Positions 8,069 through 17,301 are shown, counted from the first letter of the stretch. The stretch: 56,102 nt of DNA from a bacterium (GCA_024742755.1 JANSXW010000024.1:1-56102), one strand, 5' to 3'. Notes: generated by a model from the letters alone, not told the origin. Made by a program: numbers and translations.

Positions 8069-11000
8069 ATGAAACGAGTACTTTCAAGCTCAGGATCAAT
8101 AAGACGGGGGATGATGAATCTATGGAAACTAAACCTTTGGGTGCTGGTAGGGCTCCTGAGCATATCTGCTGCCCGGGCCCAAACGGATACACCTGATCTG
8201 ATGCTCTGTGAAGCAGACGAACTTCGGGAAGCCGGCGCTTATGCCAATGCTTACATGACTTATGAGCGGGCTTATCCTTACTATGAGTCAGTATGTGATT
8301 ACTATCATATGGCTTACGTGAAGACATGGGCAAGTGAAATGTCCTACAGCGTGCCCTATGCTCATGAAGTAAGCGATGCAGCCGTTTTCAAAGCCTATAG
8401 TATAATAGAGGAGCACCTGGCATCGGTCAGGGACACGCTTTCGTTCTATCCGCTTACTTTGATGAATATGAGCCTCTATCATAGTCATCAAAAGGACTAC
8501 GAGCAAAAACTGTCCTTTTGTCATAGAGCAAAAGATACCGCTTTGCTCATCAATGGCTACCGCAGCTTGGATGCATCAGCAGCTTATAATAACCTGGGCG
8601 TTGCCTATGGGGGGCGGGGCAACTGGAAAAAAGCACTGAACTACCTGGATACCTCCCTGAGTATTTCACTGGAACTGGACAGACAGGCGGATGTTTTTTA
8701 TGCTAAGAATAACATAGCCCACAGCTATGCTGAGCTAGGGGATTTTGAACGCGCCATTCTTACCCAGGAGGAAGCGGTGGAAGCCGCCAATGAAGACCGA
8801 AACCTTGCCCGCGCGCTCAACAACCTGGGCGCACTCTATACAGAAGTGGATGAATGGGACACAGGTATCCTGCACCTGAAAAAGGCGCTGGAAATACGAC
8901 GCCGGCTAAGTGACACCCTGACGGATAATATCTTTTCTACCCAGCTCAATCTGATCTGGGCCTACAGCGAAAGCGGCAAAACCCGCCGGAGCGAAGCCTT
9001 ATTGGATGAAGTCATTGAGGAAGCGGCTGCTTTTGCACCTTCGTTTGAAAATTCTGGCTATCTGCAAATTGCCTACAATTATAAAGCCAGGAATGAATTA
9101 GAGGCAGGCCGCACGGCCGAAGCCTTGGCTTGGGCCAACAAAGCAGAGCAGGTCAGGTCATGGAGTGCCGAATCCTGGGCCGGTACCAAGCTCGTCAAAG
9201 GCAAAATCCTCCAGGCGCTTGGGCGAACGGAAGATGCGCTTTGGGCGGTGCAGGAGGCTTATCAGGTCCTGGTGCCTGGTTATCAGCCTTCGGATTACAC
9301 CGATATTCCCAATTGGAGAGCGATGGAGGCTATTGCCTATACGTTGACTCTCTTCCCTCTACAGGCTGTACTCCTGGAGCAGAAAGCCAGTGAAATGGCA
9401 GATGTGGCGCTACAGCAGGCGGCGCTGAGTACGCTGCAGGCTGCCGATTCAGCGGTGACTGCATCCCGCTTGTCTTACCAGAGCCCGAAGTCCAAAGAAC
9501 TTATGTCCGCCAATTCCAAAAGCCTGTACAATGCGCTGATCGGGATGCACTACCGGCTTTACCAGAAAACGGGAGATACGCTGCACATGAAGCAGGCTTT
9601 TCTGTACATGGAAAAGAACAAAGCCCTCTCGGTACTGGAAAACCTCAATGCGATGGAGGCTGCCCGCTTTTATGATATTCCGGAGCGGTTTGTTGAAGCA
9701 GAGCGCAGCATTCGGGAAAATATCGCTTTTTATCAGCTGAACCTCAATACACTAAGTAGCCAGGCGTCTGGAGAGCAGGTAGACCTTTGGAAAAAGACAC
9801 TTAATCAGCTGACCCACGCTCAGGATAGCTTGTTGGAGATCATAAGGGTCCGGTATCCGCGCTATTTCAAAACCCGAATCGAATTGGCTATGCCCGGCCT
9901 GCAGACGGTTATGGAGGCGGTGGTGGCCCCTGATGAGACCATGATTGAATACTTCTATGCGGATCAGGAATTGTACGTTTTAATAGCGGATGCTGAAACG
10001 ACACACTTCCTTCGGCTTGAAGCCGTTGGTTTGGAAGAAGATCTGCAAGCGCTTTACGATGCTCTGCGCAACAAAGATGACAGAACTGGCAAAATAAGCT
10101 ACAAGGTCTACCAGCAAGTATTTGCGCCTTTGCGGTCTTATATCAAAAATGATAAACTGGTCATAATCCCGGATGGGCCGTTGCTGTACATTCCCTTCGA
10201 TCAGTTTTTGCTGCAGCCTCCTGAGCCTGAGTCTCTTCAATACCTTCTGGAGGTCTATCAAACCAGGAGATTGTTGTCTGGAAGCGCTGCCGTGCTGTAC
10301 AAGGGGGTACAGCAGGAAGTCGGGATACGCTATGGCATCACAGCAATGGCACCTCTCTTTAAAGGGGATGAGCAAAGCGTGCGGGCCGGGGACCAATTTG
10401 GGCCGCTGCCCGGCGCACAGCAGGAAGTCAGCAAACTGAATCAGCTTTTTCAGGGCACCTTTCTGAAAGGGGCGGATGCTACAGAGGAGGTTTTTAAGCA
10501 GAGGTGTACCGAATCGGGCATTGTACACCTGGCTACTCATACCGCCATCAATGATCAGTTTCCAAGTGCTACGCAACTGTTGCTCAAGGGGACCGAAAAA
10601 GAAGACGGCCGCCTGAATGTATATGAAATCTATGGGCTGCACATCCCTGCGCAACTGGGCTTTTTAAGTGGCTGCAATACGGGCTTTGGCACCATTAAAG
10701 CAGGAGAGGGGGCGATAAGCCTTGGGCATGCTTTTGCCTATGCCGGTTGTCCGAATATAGTGATGACCCTTTGGCCCATTAAAGATGATTTGGTGCCCGA
10801 TTTGGTCCGGGTCTACTACGAAAGGCTAAGTGAGGGGTTGGGTAAGGCTGAAGCCCTGCGGGAAGCCAAAATCCACTGCCTGAAAAACGATGACCTTTTT
10901 ATCCATCCTTATTTTTGGAGCAGCTTTGTCTACAGCGGCGACCTGGCACCTGTACAGCTTTCCGCCGTTGTAGCGCACGATGATCTTTGGATGCTGGTCG

Positions 11001-11071
11001 CAGGACTGTTCACCCTTGGCCTCCTTGCAGGTATATGGTGGTACCGCAGGCGGCAGAATACCCGGTTATGA
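8069..11071 (+). CDS. Secreted, membrane-anchored TPR-CHAT caspase-like protease
   Basis: A 1000-residue protein. An N-terminal signal peptide (core LWVLVGLLSISAARA) leads into an array of TPR units from about residue 45 to 470 (for example NNLGVAYGGRGNWKKALNYL), a helical linker, and a C-terminal CHAT domain. CHAT marks are the His in HLATHTAIND (H824) and the Cys in LSGCNTGFGT (C869), followed by EGAISLGHAFAYAGCPNIVMTLWPI and a typical YPYFW-like end (HPYFWSSFVYSG). A single C-terminal membrane helix (about 970-990) and a basic tail RRRQNTRL would leave the body in the periplasm. CHAT domains are clan CD cysteine proteases, so proteolysis is likely but unproven. ATGs at 8111 and 8114 are alternative starts with a shorter n-region. 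Its stop overlaps that of the convergent membrane TPR gene by six bases. Confidence 0.88.
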   Translation: MKRVLSSSGSIRRGMMNLWKLNLWVLVGLLSISAARAQTDTPDLMLCEADELREAGAYANAYMTYERAYPYYESVCDYYHMAYVKTWASEMSYSVPYAHEVSDAAVFKAYSIIEEHLASVRDTLSFYPLTLMNMSLYHSHQKDYEQKLSFCHRAKDTALLINGYRSLDASAAYNNLGVAYGGRGNWKKALNYLDTSLSISLELDRQADVFYAKNNIAHSYAELGDFERAILTQEEAVEAANEDRNLARALNNLGALYTEVDEWDTGILHLKKALEIRRRLSDTLTDNIFSTQLNLIWAYSESGKTRRSEALLDEVIEEAAAFAPSFENSGYLQIAYNYKARNELEAGRTAEALAWANKAEQVRSWSAESWAGTKLVKGKILQALGRTEDALWAVQEAYQVLVPGYQPSDYTDIPNWRAMEAIAYTLTLFPLQAVLLEQKASEMADVALQQAALSTLQAADSAVTASRLSYQSPKSKELMSANSKSLYNALIGMHYRLYQKTGDTLHMKQAFLYMEKNKALSVLENLNAMEAARFYDIPERFVEAERSIRENIAFYQLNLNTLSSQASGEQVDLWKKTLNQLTHAQDSLLEIIRVRYPRYFKTRIELAMPGLQTVMEAVVAPDETMIEYFYADQELYVLIADAETTHFLRLEAVGLEEDLQALYDALRNKDDRTGKISYKVYQQVFAPLRSYIKNDKLVIIPDGPLLYIPFDQFLLQPPEPESLQYLLEVYQTRRLLSGSAAVLYKGVQQEVGIRYGITAMAPLFKGDEQSVRAGDQFGPLPGAQQEVSKLNQLFQGTFLKGADATEEVFKQRCTESGIVHLATHTAINDQFPSATQLLLKGTEKEDGRLNVYEIYGLHIPAQLGFLSGCNTGFGTIKAGEGAISLGHAFAYAGCPNIVMTLWPIKDDLVPDLVRVYYERLSEGLGKAEALREAKIHCLKNDDLFIHPYFWSSFVYSGDLAPVQLSAVVAHDDLWMLVAGLFTLGLLAGIWWYRRRQNTRL

Positions 11072-11833
11072 ACCTGGCTGAAGCCCGTAGTCAGCCAGGA
11101 TTTCAGCAGCCTTTTTGCCATACCTGTCTTCCCGGTTGACCAACGACTGCAACAGTGGCAGCGCCTGGTCATGCTGTTCCTGCCGGACATGAGCCAATGC
11201 CAGATAATAAGTAGCCGGGCGTTTGAATGCGGCAACTGGCGGGTTGTTTCGGGTGTCCTCAAAAATAGAAATGGCAGGCTTTACTTTACCCTGATCGAGG
11301 AGCGTAATCCCGTAAAAAAAACGGGCGGTGCGGTCCTGTGGAGTCGTCTGGCTGAGGTACAGTTGAAATAAGCCTTCCGCTTTGGCATAATCTCTCTCTG
11401 CATAAGCTTGTATAGCCTGTGTTTTGATATTTCCGTCGGAACTGCCTTGTGTACGGGTGCCGCGTTGGATATTATCATCCACATAGCTGATGGGCATAAA
11501 ATGGGTATTGTACATCTCTTCTCCCGAAACGGGAGCACCCTGAAAAAAGGCGAGGTAGCCCACGCTAATGAGAATGGCAACGCTTGCGGCAGCGGCCATG
11601 ATCAGCCGCATGGAGACGCGGCGGCCCCCACCGGAAGCAGGGAGCCCAAGTTGTTTTTCCATCCGGGAAAAAACAAGTTCCGGGTTCTCTTTTTGATAAC
11701 GCACGCCCCGTAGCGCGGCCTGAGAAAACGCATCGTAACCGGAAGGGTCTACATCAACTTTTCCGGTAAGGTGAAAGCGCTTGAAATCTGCTCTGGTCAG
11801 GTTTTTTTTGCCCTTTGGCTGTTCCCTTTTCAT
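11066..11833 (-). CDS. Single-pass membrane TPR protein, candidate anti-sigma factor
   Basis: A 255-residue protein: a cytosolic N-terminal segment (about 1-75) with LTRADFKRFHLTGKVD, one membrane helix (MRLIMAAAASVAILISVGYLAFF), and a periplasmic C-terminal half of TPR-like repeats (AIQAYAERDYAKAEGLFQLYL; ALAHVRQEQHDQALPLLQSLV). It directly follows an ECF sigma gene: the sigma TGA overlaps an in-frame GTG at 11839 (GTGA), and the ATG at 11833 is two codons on. Either start is possible; I give the ATG. Position and topology suggest an anti-sigma factor or sensor, as is common in Bacteroidota sigma operons, although no canonical zinc anti-sigma motif (HxxxCxxC) is present. It converges on the TPR-CHAT gene. 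Confidence 0.8.
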   Translation of the reverse strand: MKREQPKGKKNLTRADFKRFHLTGKVDVDPSGYDAFSQAALRGVRYQKENPELVFSRMEKQLGLPASGGGRRVSMRLIMAAAASVAILISVGYLAFFQGAPVSGEEMYNTHFMPISYVDDNIQRGTRTQGSSDGNIKTQAIQAYAERDYAKAEGLFQLYLSQTTPQDRTARFFYGITLLDQGKVKPAISIFEDTRNNPPVAAFKRPATYYLALAHVRQEQHDQALPLLQSLVNREDRYGKKAAEILADYGLQPGS

Positions 11834-11835
11834 GT

Positions 11836-12402
11836 TCACTTGGTTAACTGCAATCTGAGGTTTCTCTTTCCGTTTTGTATATGGCTCTTTACCTGTTTGA
11901 CCGAAAAGCCTTCTTCATCTGCAATTTTCTTGTAGGTCAGGCCCAGGAAATAACGAGCGACAATACACCGGTTTTGCTCGTCTTTGAGCTCATCGACGGC
12001 TTTCAGGAGTTGTTCCAGTTCGTCGTCTTTGCTATGAAGAGCGTCAAAGAGTGGAAATTCCATAAATCCGGGGTCATTTTTTCCAGAAAGTTCTTCCACC
12101 CGGTCTTTCATGCGTTTTTTTAACAGGGCCACGCAATCGTTCCGCACGATGGTCATCAGCCAGCCGGAGAACTTTTCCACTTCATATTTCCGGAGCTTTT
12201 CTCCAATGCCTGCAAGTATTTTCATAGCGGCATCTTCCGCATCCATATGATTTTTCAGGAGCCCCAGGGCACAGTAATATACTTTGTCAAGGTAACGGGA
12301 CAACAATTGATTAAGCGCCGCTTCGTCTCCCTTGTTGAGGTAAAGATCGATCAGGTCTTCATCCTTGAATTTGTTATAGTTGGGTCTTCCAATACGCCTC
12401 AT
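11836..12402 (-). CDS. ECF-type RNA polymerase sigma factor
   Basis: A 188-residue sigma-70 family protein. Region 2 lies at about residues 25-90 (LNQLLSRYLDKVYYCALGLLKNHMDAEDAAMKIL and FSGWLMTIVRNDCVALLKKR). Region 4 lies at about 130-185 and contains the helix-turn-helix CIVARYFLGLTYKKIADEEGFSVKQVKSHIQNGKRNLR. It would direct RNA polymerase to a small regulon in response to an envelope signal relayed by the next gene, which overlaps it by a GTGA junction. The region 2 linker DAEDAAMKIL departs from the common DAEDxxQExF. An exact -7 box lies 24 bases upstream. Target promoters are unknown. Confidence 0.93.
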   Translation of the reverse strand: MRRIGRPNYNKFKDEDLIDLYLNKGDEAALNQLLSRYLDKVYYCALGLLKNHMDAEDAAMKILAGIGEKLRKYEVEKFSGWLMTIVRNDCVALLKKRMKDRVEELSGKNDPGFMEFPLFDALHSKDDELEQLLKAVDELKDEQNRCIVARYFLGLTYKKIADEEGFSVKQVKSHIQNGKRNLRLQLTK

Positions 12403-12425
12403 AAGGTGCGGAGTGATTGTTATAT

Positions 12426-12433
12426 CAAATGTA
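12426..12433 (-). promoter_or_regulatory. Candidate -7 box (TACATTTG) for the sigma operon
   Basis: Exact TAnnTTTG on the minus strand ending 24 bases before the sigma ATG. It suggests the sigma/membrane-TPR pair is transcribed by the housekeeping sigma factor. No good -33 element is seen. Confidence 0.5.
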
Positions 12434-12466
12434 ATGAAATTTAATCAGAAAAGCACAGATTGAGGT

Positions 12467-14197
12467 TTATTCCGGCAGCCGTCTGAAGAACACAAAACCA
12501 TTTTTCTCTTCCAATAATTCCAGGTTAGGATTGTTGCGGTGGGCTTCTGCTTTATGCACTTTAGTCGCAATGTATACCGGCTTGCTGATTGGGTCATGGA
12601 GCAGCTCCTCCCGGCATTCTTCATCCTTGAAGCAGGCTTCTCCGCCCTGCTGAGGACGGGTGTAGAACAGGTGTACATAGGATTTGTAACCCGTGACCAG
12701 GTAATGCGCATCCTCATGGGCCCGCTCTTTGAAAAATTCCACGGCAGCACGCTGGGAATAGCCTTCAATGCGCTTGATGAAAAAAACAAGCGTGAGCAGG
12801 ACAAACAGCCCCATGCCCCCAAAAAGCAAGGCAAAGGCGCGTGGCCGGCTCTTTTGCATAAAGCGGCTAAAGAGCAGCAGCAGCCCTAGCAGGAAAAGCC
12901 CCGGAATGACTTCCCAGCCGGTCCAGTTGACCGCTGCCTGCAGGTTGCCCTGTGCAAATGGATCCTTAAACATCGGGGCCAGCACCTCGGCCTGCATCCC
13001 TACAAATGGCAGGGCGAGCGTCAATAGAATATAAAGCCCCCCAATACTGTACAACAGCCCCTTTATCCAGGGCTTAAACGCGACTTCTCCGCTAATCATG
13101 CCTTCAATGGTCAGCGCCGCCAGGTAGGTGAGCGGGAAATAGCACATGGAGGAGTAGTGGACGATCTTGGACTTGACAATGGTGAACAGGATCAGCACGG
13201 TCCAAAACAAAAATTTCATCCACCGGCGGAAGTCAACCTGAAAAGCGTGCGCTTCTCCCCCGGGCAGCTTGAAAAAGGACCGCAATGCGAAGATGGAAGC
13301 CGGAAAGCACCCCAGCAGCAATACCACAAAATGGTAGCCCGGGAAACCCCGGTGCCCGGCGTCCGGCGTGCTGAACAGGCGGTACTGGTACACATTGAAC
13401 TCGATCATGAACTCCGGCCCGTTCTTCATCGTCTCCAGCCCAAACCAAATCAGGCTGACCAGTGTGGCGGACAGCGTGAAGAACAGAAACTGAGGCACAT
13501 TCACATAAAAGCGAAAACGCTGGTACACCCAGTAAACGCCCATGGTCAGTACAGCAATAAGATAGGCTACCGGGCCCTTAGTCAGCATGCCCATCCCAAT
13601 CCAGAAGCCCGCCAGGAAAAGGTACCACCACGGGCTTTTGGACAGGGCAATCCCCTCGAAGCCATCCCGTTTCCAGTAAGCGAGGATGAAGTAGTAGACG
13701 CCAAGGAAAATGAACAGGTTAAACCAGGGGTCTATAATGCCGGACTTGAAGTACAAGAAAGGCAGCACAGACCCAAAGTAAGCGCCCGCCCATATGAGGC
13801 CAAACCGGGTACCTCTGAGCCGTTGCCCGATCCGGAAAAGCAGGGGCAGGGTAATAATGCCACAAATGGCATTCGGGAAGCGGGCGGCAAATTCTCCAAC
13901 TCCGAAAACCGCCATGGCCGCCGCCTGCAGCCAAAGAAAAAAAGGCGGCTTCTGGAAAAACGGCTCAAAATTGACGTACACCCGCGTGTATTCCCGGGTG
14001 ATCAGCATCTCCCGGCTGATTTCCGCAAAGTTGACCTCATCCCAGTCAAAGAGGTGTACGCCGCCCAGAAAGGGCAGGAAAAACAAGGCCCCCAGCAGGG
14101 CAAAACCTATTGTGTATTTCCGGTTGGATGCTTGCTCCACAGCTTGCGTTTTTCGGTTGAGGTATTTGGATATTGGGGCGGGGCAAAGATAAGCCAT
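12467..14197 (-). CDS. ArnT/PMT-family membrane glycosyltransferase
   Basis: A 576-residue polytopic inner-membrane protein with about 10-12 hydrophobic segments. The first extracytoplasmic loop carries the GT-C signature LFDWDEVNFAEISREML, which matches the D-E motif of ArnT and protein O-mannosyltransferase relatives. Such enzymes move a sugar from a polyprenyl-phosphate carrier to lipid A, protein or another lipid. Donor and acceptor here are unknown. The C-terminal 80 residues form a soluble extracytoplasmic domain (HYLVTGYKSYVHLFYTR). The ATG at 14197 gives the longest form. A TATCTTTG sequence at 14184-14191 and a GTG at 14140 (giving MEQASNRKYTIGFALLGALF) raise the possibility of a start 19 codons later. 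It is divergent from the propeller regulator. Confidence 0.88.
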   Translation of the reverse strand: MAYLCPAPISKYLNRKTQAVEQASNRKYTIGFALLGALFFLPFLGGVHLFDWDEVNFAEISREMLITREYTRVYVNFEPFFQKPPFFLWLQAAAMAVFGVGEFAARFPNAICGIITLPLLFRIGQRLRGTRFGLIWAGAYFGSVLPFLYFKSGIIDPWFNLFIFLGVYYFILAYWKRDGFEGIALSKSPWWYLFLAGFWIGMGMLTKGPVAYLIAVLTMGVYWVYQRFRFYVNVPQFLFFTLSATLVSLIWFGLETMKNGPEFMIEFNVYQYRLFSTPDAGHRGFPGYHFVVLLLGCFPASIFALRSFFKLPGGEAHAFQVDFRRWMKFLFWTVLILFTIVKSKIVHYSSMCYFPLTYLAALTIEGMISGEVAFKPWIKGLLYSIGGLYILLTLALPFVGMQAEVLAPMFKDPFAQGNLQAAVNWTGWEVIPGLFLLGLLLLFSRFMQKSRPRAFALLFGGMGLFVLLTLVFFIKRIEGYSQRAAVEFFKERAHEDAHYLVTGYKSYVHLFYTRPQQGGEACFKDEECREELLHDPISKPVYIATKVHKAEAHRNNPNLELLEEKNGFVFFRRLPE

Positions 14198-14216
14198 AGC
14201 CTTGGCTTGGTGCGCA

Positions 14217-14346
14217 CCCGATACCCAAAATCGGGAATTGTCGGACGAACCGCCCGAAATTTCGGGCCGGCTGCTTTAGATCAGTTTTGGCCAATTTCAG
14301 GCGGCATTAAGATTTAGCTGACAAAAAACATCCCGGTTTTCGGGAT
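14217..14346. promoter_or_regulatory. Cluster of three CCCGA inverted repeats in a divergent promoter region
   Basis: The 206-base gap between the divergent glycosyltransferase and regulator genes holds CCCGAT/ATCGGG (14217-14222 and 14230-14235), the perfect 16-bp palindrome GCCCGAAATTTCGGGC (14252-14267), and ATCCCG/CGGGAT (14330-14335 and 14341-14346). All share a CCCG half-site. They could be protein-binding operators or small RNA hairpins. Function is inferred only from shape and position. Confidence 0.35.
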
Positions 14347-14403
14347 TGCAGATGGTTTGAAGTTCTTAACTTGTGCAGCCAAATGCAATAAAAACCCACC
14401 CAA

Positions 14404-17190
14404 GTGCGACGACTGCTGCCCATCCTCCTGCTTTTGTACTATGCCTCCCTGCCGGGGCAGGAGCAGCCCCCTGTCAACGCCTTTGAGCCAGACGTGTACG
14501 ATGCCGGCAACCAAAACTGGATGCTAAGCCAGAGCGAACGGCAGTTCATCTATGTGGCGAACAACAAGGGACTGCTGGAATACAACGGTATGCAGTGGAC
14601 CCTTTTCCCATCGCCCAACGAAACGATTATCCGGGCGGTGAGGGTAGTAGAGGGCAAAGTCTATACCGGCTGCTACCAGGAGTTTGGCGTTTGGGCACCC
14701 AATGCCTACGGTGGGCTGGAGTATCAATCCCTTTCCCAAACAGTTGCCGGTCAGATGGTCGCCGATGAGCACTTTTGGAATATCTTAGTCCACGAGGGCC
14801 AGCTGATTTTCCAGTCGCTTGACCAGCTGTTTATCTATGACCTGGAATCAGAAGACACTGAGGTCTTCACGCCTGATAATGGCGTCGACAAACTTTTCGA
14901 AGTCCGTCAGGGGCTGATTTTTTCCGATGCCCGGGCAATGCTCTATCGTTTGGAGGGAGGAGAAGCCCTGCCGCTGCTGGAAACGCCCCTGCCTTCAAGG
15001 ATTATCTATGCCTGGGATGCACAGGATGGCATCGGTGTGGTCACGGACCGGCATGGCAGGTGGCTGGTCCGGCCGGATGGCACTGCTGAAAAACTGCAGG
15101 ACCCTCCCCGGATGCAAAACACCCGGGTGTACAGTGCCCTCCGGCTGGAAAACGGGCAGCTCGCACTGGGTACCATTTCCAACGGTATATTTATCCTGAA
15201 TGCCGCCGGGGAGGTGGAATATCAGATCATTCAAACCGATGGGCTGACCAATAACACCGTGCTCTCGCTTTACGAGGACGCTTCCAACAACCTCTGGGCC
15301 GGGACCGACAACGGCATCAGTTGCGTGAACCTGGGCTCTCCATTTCGGAAATACACCGATCAAAATGGGGTGTTAGGAACCGTCTATACCGCTGTAGAGC
15401 ATAAAGGGCGGCTTTACTTTGGCACCAATCAGGGCTTATTTACCCAAGTGCCCGGCCGCACCGAGTTTGCGCTGGTGGAGGGTACGACCGGGCAGGTTTG
15501 GTCGCTGTTTCAATATGAGGGTGCGCTGTTTTGCGGGCACGATCAGGGCACCTTTATTATTGAGGGGCTGGCGGCTAAGCAGATTTTTGAGGAAAGCGGC
15601 ACCTGGCAGTTTGTGCCTGTACCGGGCAGGCCGGGCCTCATCATGCAGGGCAATTACTACGGATTGTCCGTGCTGGAGCAATCGGAAGAGGGGTGGTCAT
15701 TTCGAAACAAAGTGGAAGGGTTTAATCTGTCCAGCCGGTTTATCGCACTCCGGCAGGAGCAGGAGGCTTACATCAGCCATGAGTACAAGGGTGTCTTTGG
15801 ACTGATGCTGGACAAGGACTACCGTCAGGTGGTTGCCCGAATGGACTATCCGGAGCCAGCCAAAGGTAAGAATGCCGGACTGGCGGCTTTTGACGATAAG
15901 GTATTCTACTACTCCCGGGAGGGGCTTTTTGTGCTGAAGGGCTTTGAATCAGGGTTCGAACGGCACGAAGCCCTGAGCAATGAACTGGCCGGGGAAGCTT
16001 TTGAATCCGGCAAAATGTCGGTGGACCCGGAAGGGCGTTTGTGGTTCTTCACCGATGACGAGCTCATTTACTACACCAAAGGCACCTTGTCTGAGGATTG
16101 GGAACTGCGCTCCGTGCCGGTACAGTCTGACCTGATCAATGCGATGTCTGGTTATGAAAACATCACCTGGCTGAAGCCTGATCATTACCTTATCGGCACC
16201 GCAGATGGCTACCTGGTGTTCAATTTTGAAGATTTGCCGGTGCTGGATCATCAGGTGTACATTACCCATGTGCTCAGCTATAAGGTCGACCGCCTGGAAC
16301 GGGCCCTGCCGGTAAATGAAAGCCCAACGGTGCCTTTTGCCTACAATAATCTGTCTTTTGAGTTCGCCGTGCCAACTTACAGCCGGTACTTCGTGCCCGA
16401 GTTCCAATACCGTTTGCTGGGGCTGTATGATTCCTGGAGCGAATGGTCGCACGATGCCACCTTGTCCTTCCGTAACCTGCCTTTCGGGCATTACACCCTT
16501 GAAATCCAATCGCGTATCGGACAGCAGCATAGCAGCAAGGTCCTGTCCTATGATTTTGTAGTCAACCGCCCCTGGTACTGGTCGGTGGCAGCTATTGCGG
16601 TCTACGTTGTGCTGGGCCTGCTCATGATTTACTTCACCCACCGGGCCTACACGCGGTACTATCAGAGACAAAAAGAGGAGTTGCAGGCCGAGAGCCAACT
16701 CCGGCTGGAGGCACAGCAAAAACAAGCAGAACTGGAGCTGATACAGGTGCGCAATGAGCAATTGCAACAAGATATCGACAGTAAAAACCGGGAACTCGCC
16801 ATTTCCACCATGAGCCTGGTCAAGAAGAATGAGCTGTTGCACCAAATCAAAAGTGCCCTGAAACAGGAAGGTTCTCCGGATGCCAACATCCGCCGGGTCG
16901 TCCGCACGATTGACAAAAATACGGATGAGGCCGAAACCTGGAATTTCTTCAAAGAGGCTTTCGAAAATGCCGATCAGGAGTTTTTCAAGAAAATACAGGA
17001 GAAGCACCCCAAGCTGACCCACAATGATTTGAAACTATGCGCCTACCTGCGCCTTAATTTGTCTTCCAAAGAGATCGCCCCCCTCCTCAATATCTCCGTG
17101 CGCAGTGTGGAAGTGAAACGCTACCGCCTGCGCAAGAAGATGGAGCTGGAGCACGATGAAGGCCTGGTGGAATACATTCTCAGCATCTAA
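14404..17190 (+). CDS. Membrane-tethered propeller/Y_Y_Y/HTH transcriptional regulator
   Basis: A 928-residue one-component regulator of the kind found beside Bacteroidota glycan loci. The start is GTG at 14404: the only upstream in-frame ATG (14383) is followed at once by TAA, and the GTG opens a signal peptide (RRLLPILLLLYYASLPG). Residues of about 25-620 form a beta-propeller sensor region (repeats such as NTVLSLYEDASNNLWAGTDNG). A Y_Y_Y domain follows at about 630-715, then a membrane helix (WSVAAIAVYVVLGLLMIYF), a long coiled coil, and a C-terminal LuxR-like helix-turn-helix (LKLCAYLRLNLSSKEIAPLLNISVRSVEVKRYRLRKKM). It has no histidine kinase or receiver domain. It sits 287 bases upstream of susC on the same strand and very likely controls that locus in response to a glycan fragment. 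Confidence 0.9.
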   Translation: MRRLLPILLLLYYASLPGQEQPPVNAFEPDVYDAGNQNWMLSQSERQFIYVANNKGLLEYNGMQWTLFPSPNETIIRAVRVVEGKVYTGCYQEFGVWAPNAYGGLEYQSLSQTVAGQMVADEHFWNILVHEGQLIFQSLDQLFIYDLESEDTEVFTPDNGVDKLFEVRQGLIFSDARAMLYRLEGGEALPLLETPLPSRIIYAWDAQDGIGVVTDRHGRWLVRPDGTAEKLQDPPRMQNTRVYSALRLENGQLALGTISNGIFILNAAGEVEYQIIQTDGLTNNTVLSLYEDASNNLWAGTDNGISCVNLGSPFRKYTDQNGVLGTVYTAVEHKGRLYFGTNQGLFTQVPGRTEFALVEGTTGQVWSLFQYEGALFCGHDQGTFIIEGLAAKQIFEESGTWQFVPVPGRPGLIMQGNYYGLSVLEQSEEGWSFRNKVEGFNLSSRFIALRQEQEAYISHEYKGVFGLMLDKDYRQVVARMDYPEPAKGKNAGLAAFDDKVFYYSREGLFVLKGFESGFERHEALSNELAGEAFESGKMSVDPEGRLWFFTDDELIYYTKGTLSEDWELRSVPVQSDLINAMSGYENITWLKPDHYLIGTADGYLVFNFEDLPVLDHQVYITHVLSYKVDRLERALPVNESPTVPFAYNNLSFEFAVPTYSRYFVPEFQYRLLGLYDSWSEWSHDATLSFRNLPFGHYTLEIQSRIGQQHSSKVLSYDFVVNRPWYWSVAAIAVYVVLGLLMIYFTHRAYTRYYQRQKEELQAESQLRLEAQQKQAELELIQVRNEQLQQDIDSKNRELAISTMSLVKKNELLHQIKSALKQEGSPDANIRRVVRTIDKNTDEAETWNFFKEAFENADQEFFKKIQEKHPKLTHNDLKLCAYLRLNLSSKEIAPLLNISVRSVEVKRYRLRKKMELEHDEGLVEYILSI

Positions 17191-17301
17191 AAGCCACCTC
17201 AATAAGGCCGGAATTTACCACAACATTACCTATACAAAAGCCGAATCCAACCGGTTTTACAGGGATGAAACCTCTTTGCCAAACCCGCTTCAGATGTAGT
17301 G

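Noticed and set aside
14184..14191. TATCTTTG on the minus strand as a promoter for the glycosyltransferase
   Set aside because: It would lie just inside the longest reading frame. It is only meaningful if translation starts at the GTG at 14140, which I cannot decide, so it is noted under the gene and not listed as a promoter.
13157..14317. Plus-strand open frame (386 codons) across the glycosyltransferase
   Set aside because: Antisense to a clear membrane protein; low-complexity, charged translation with no domain.
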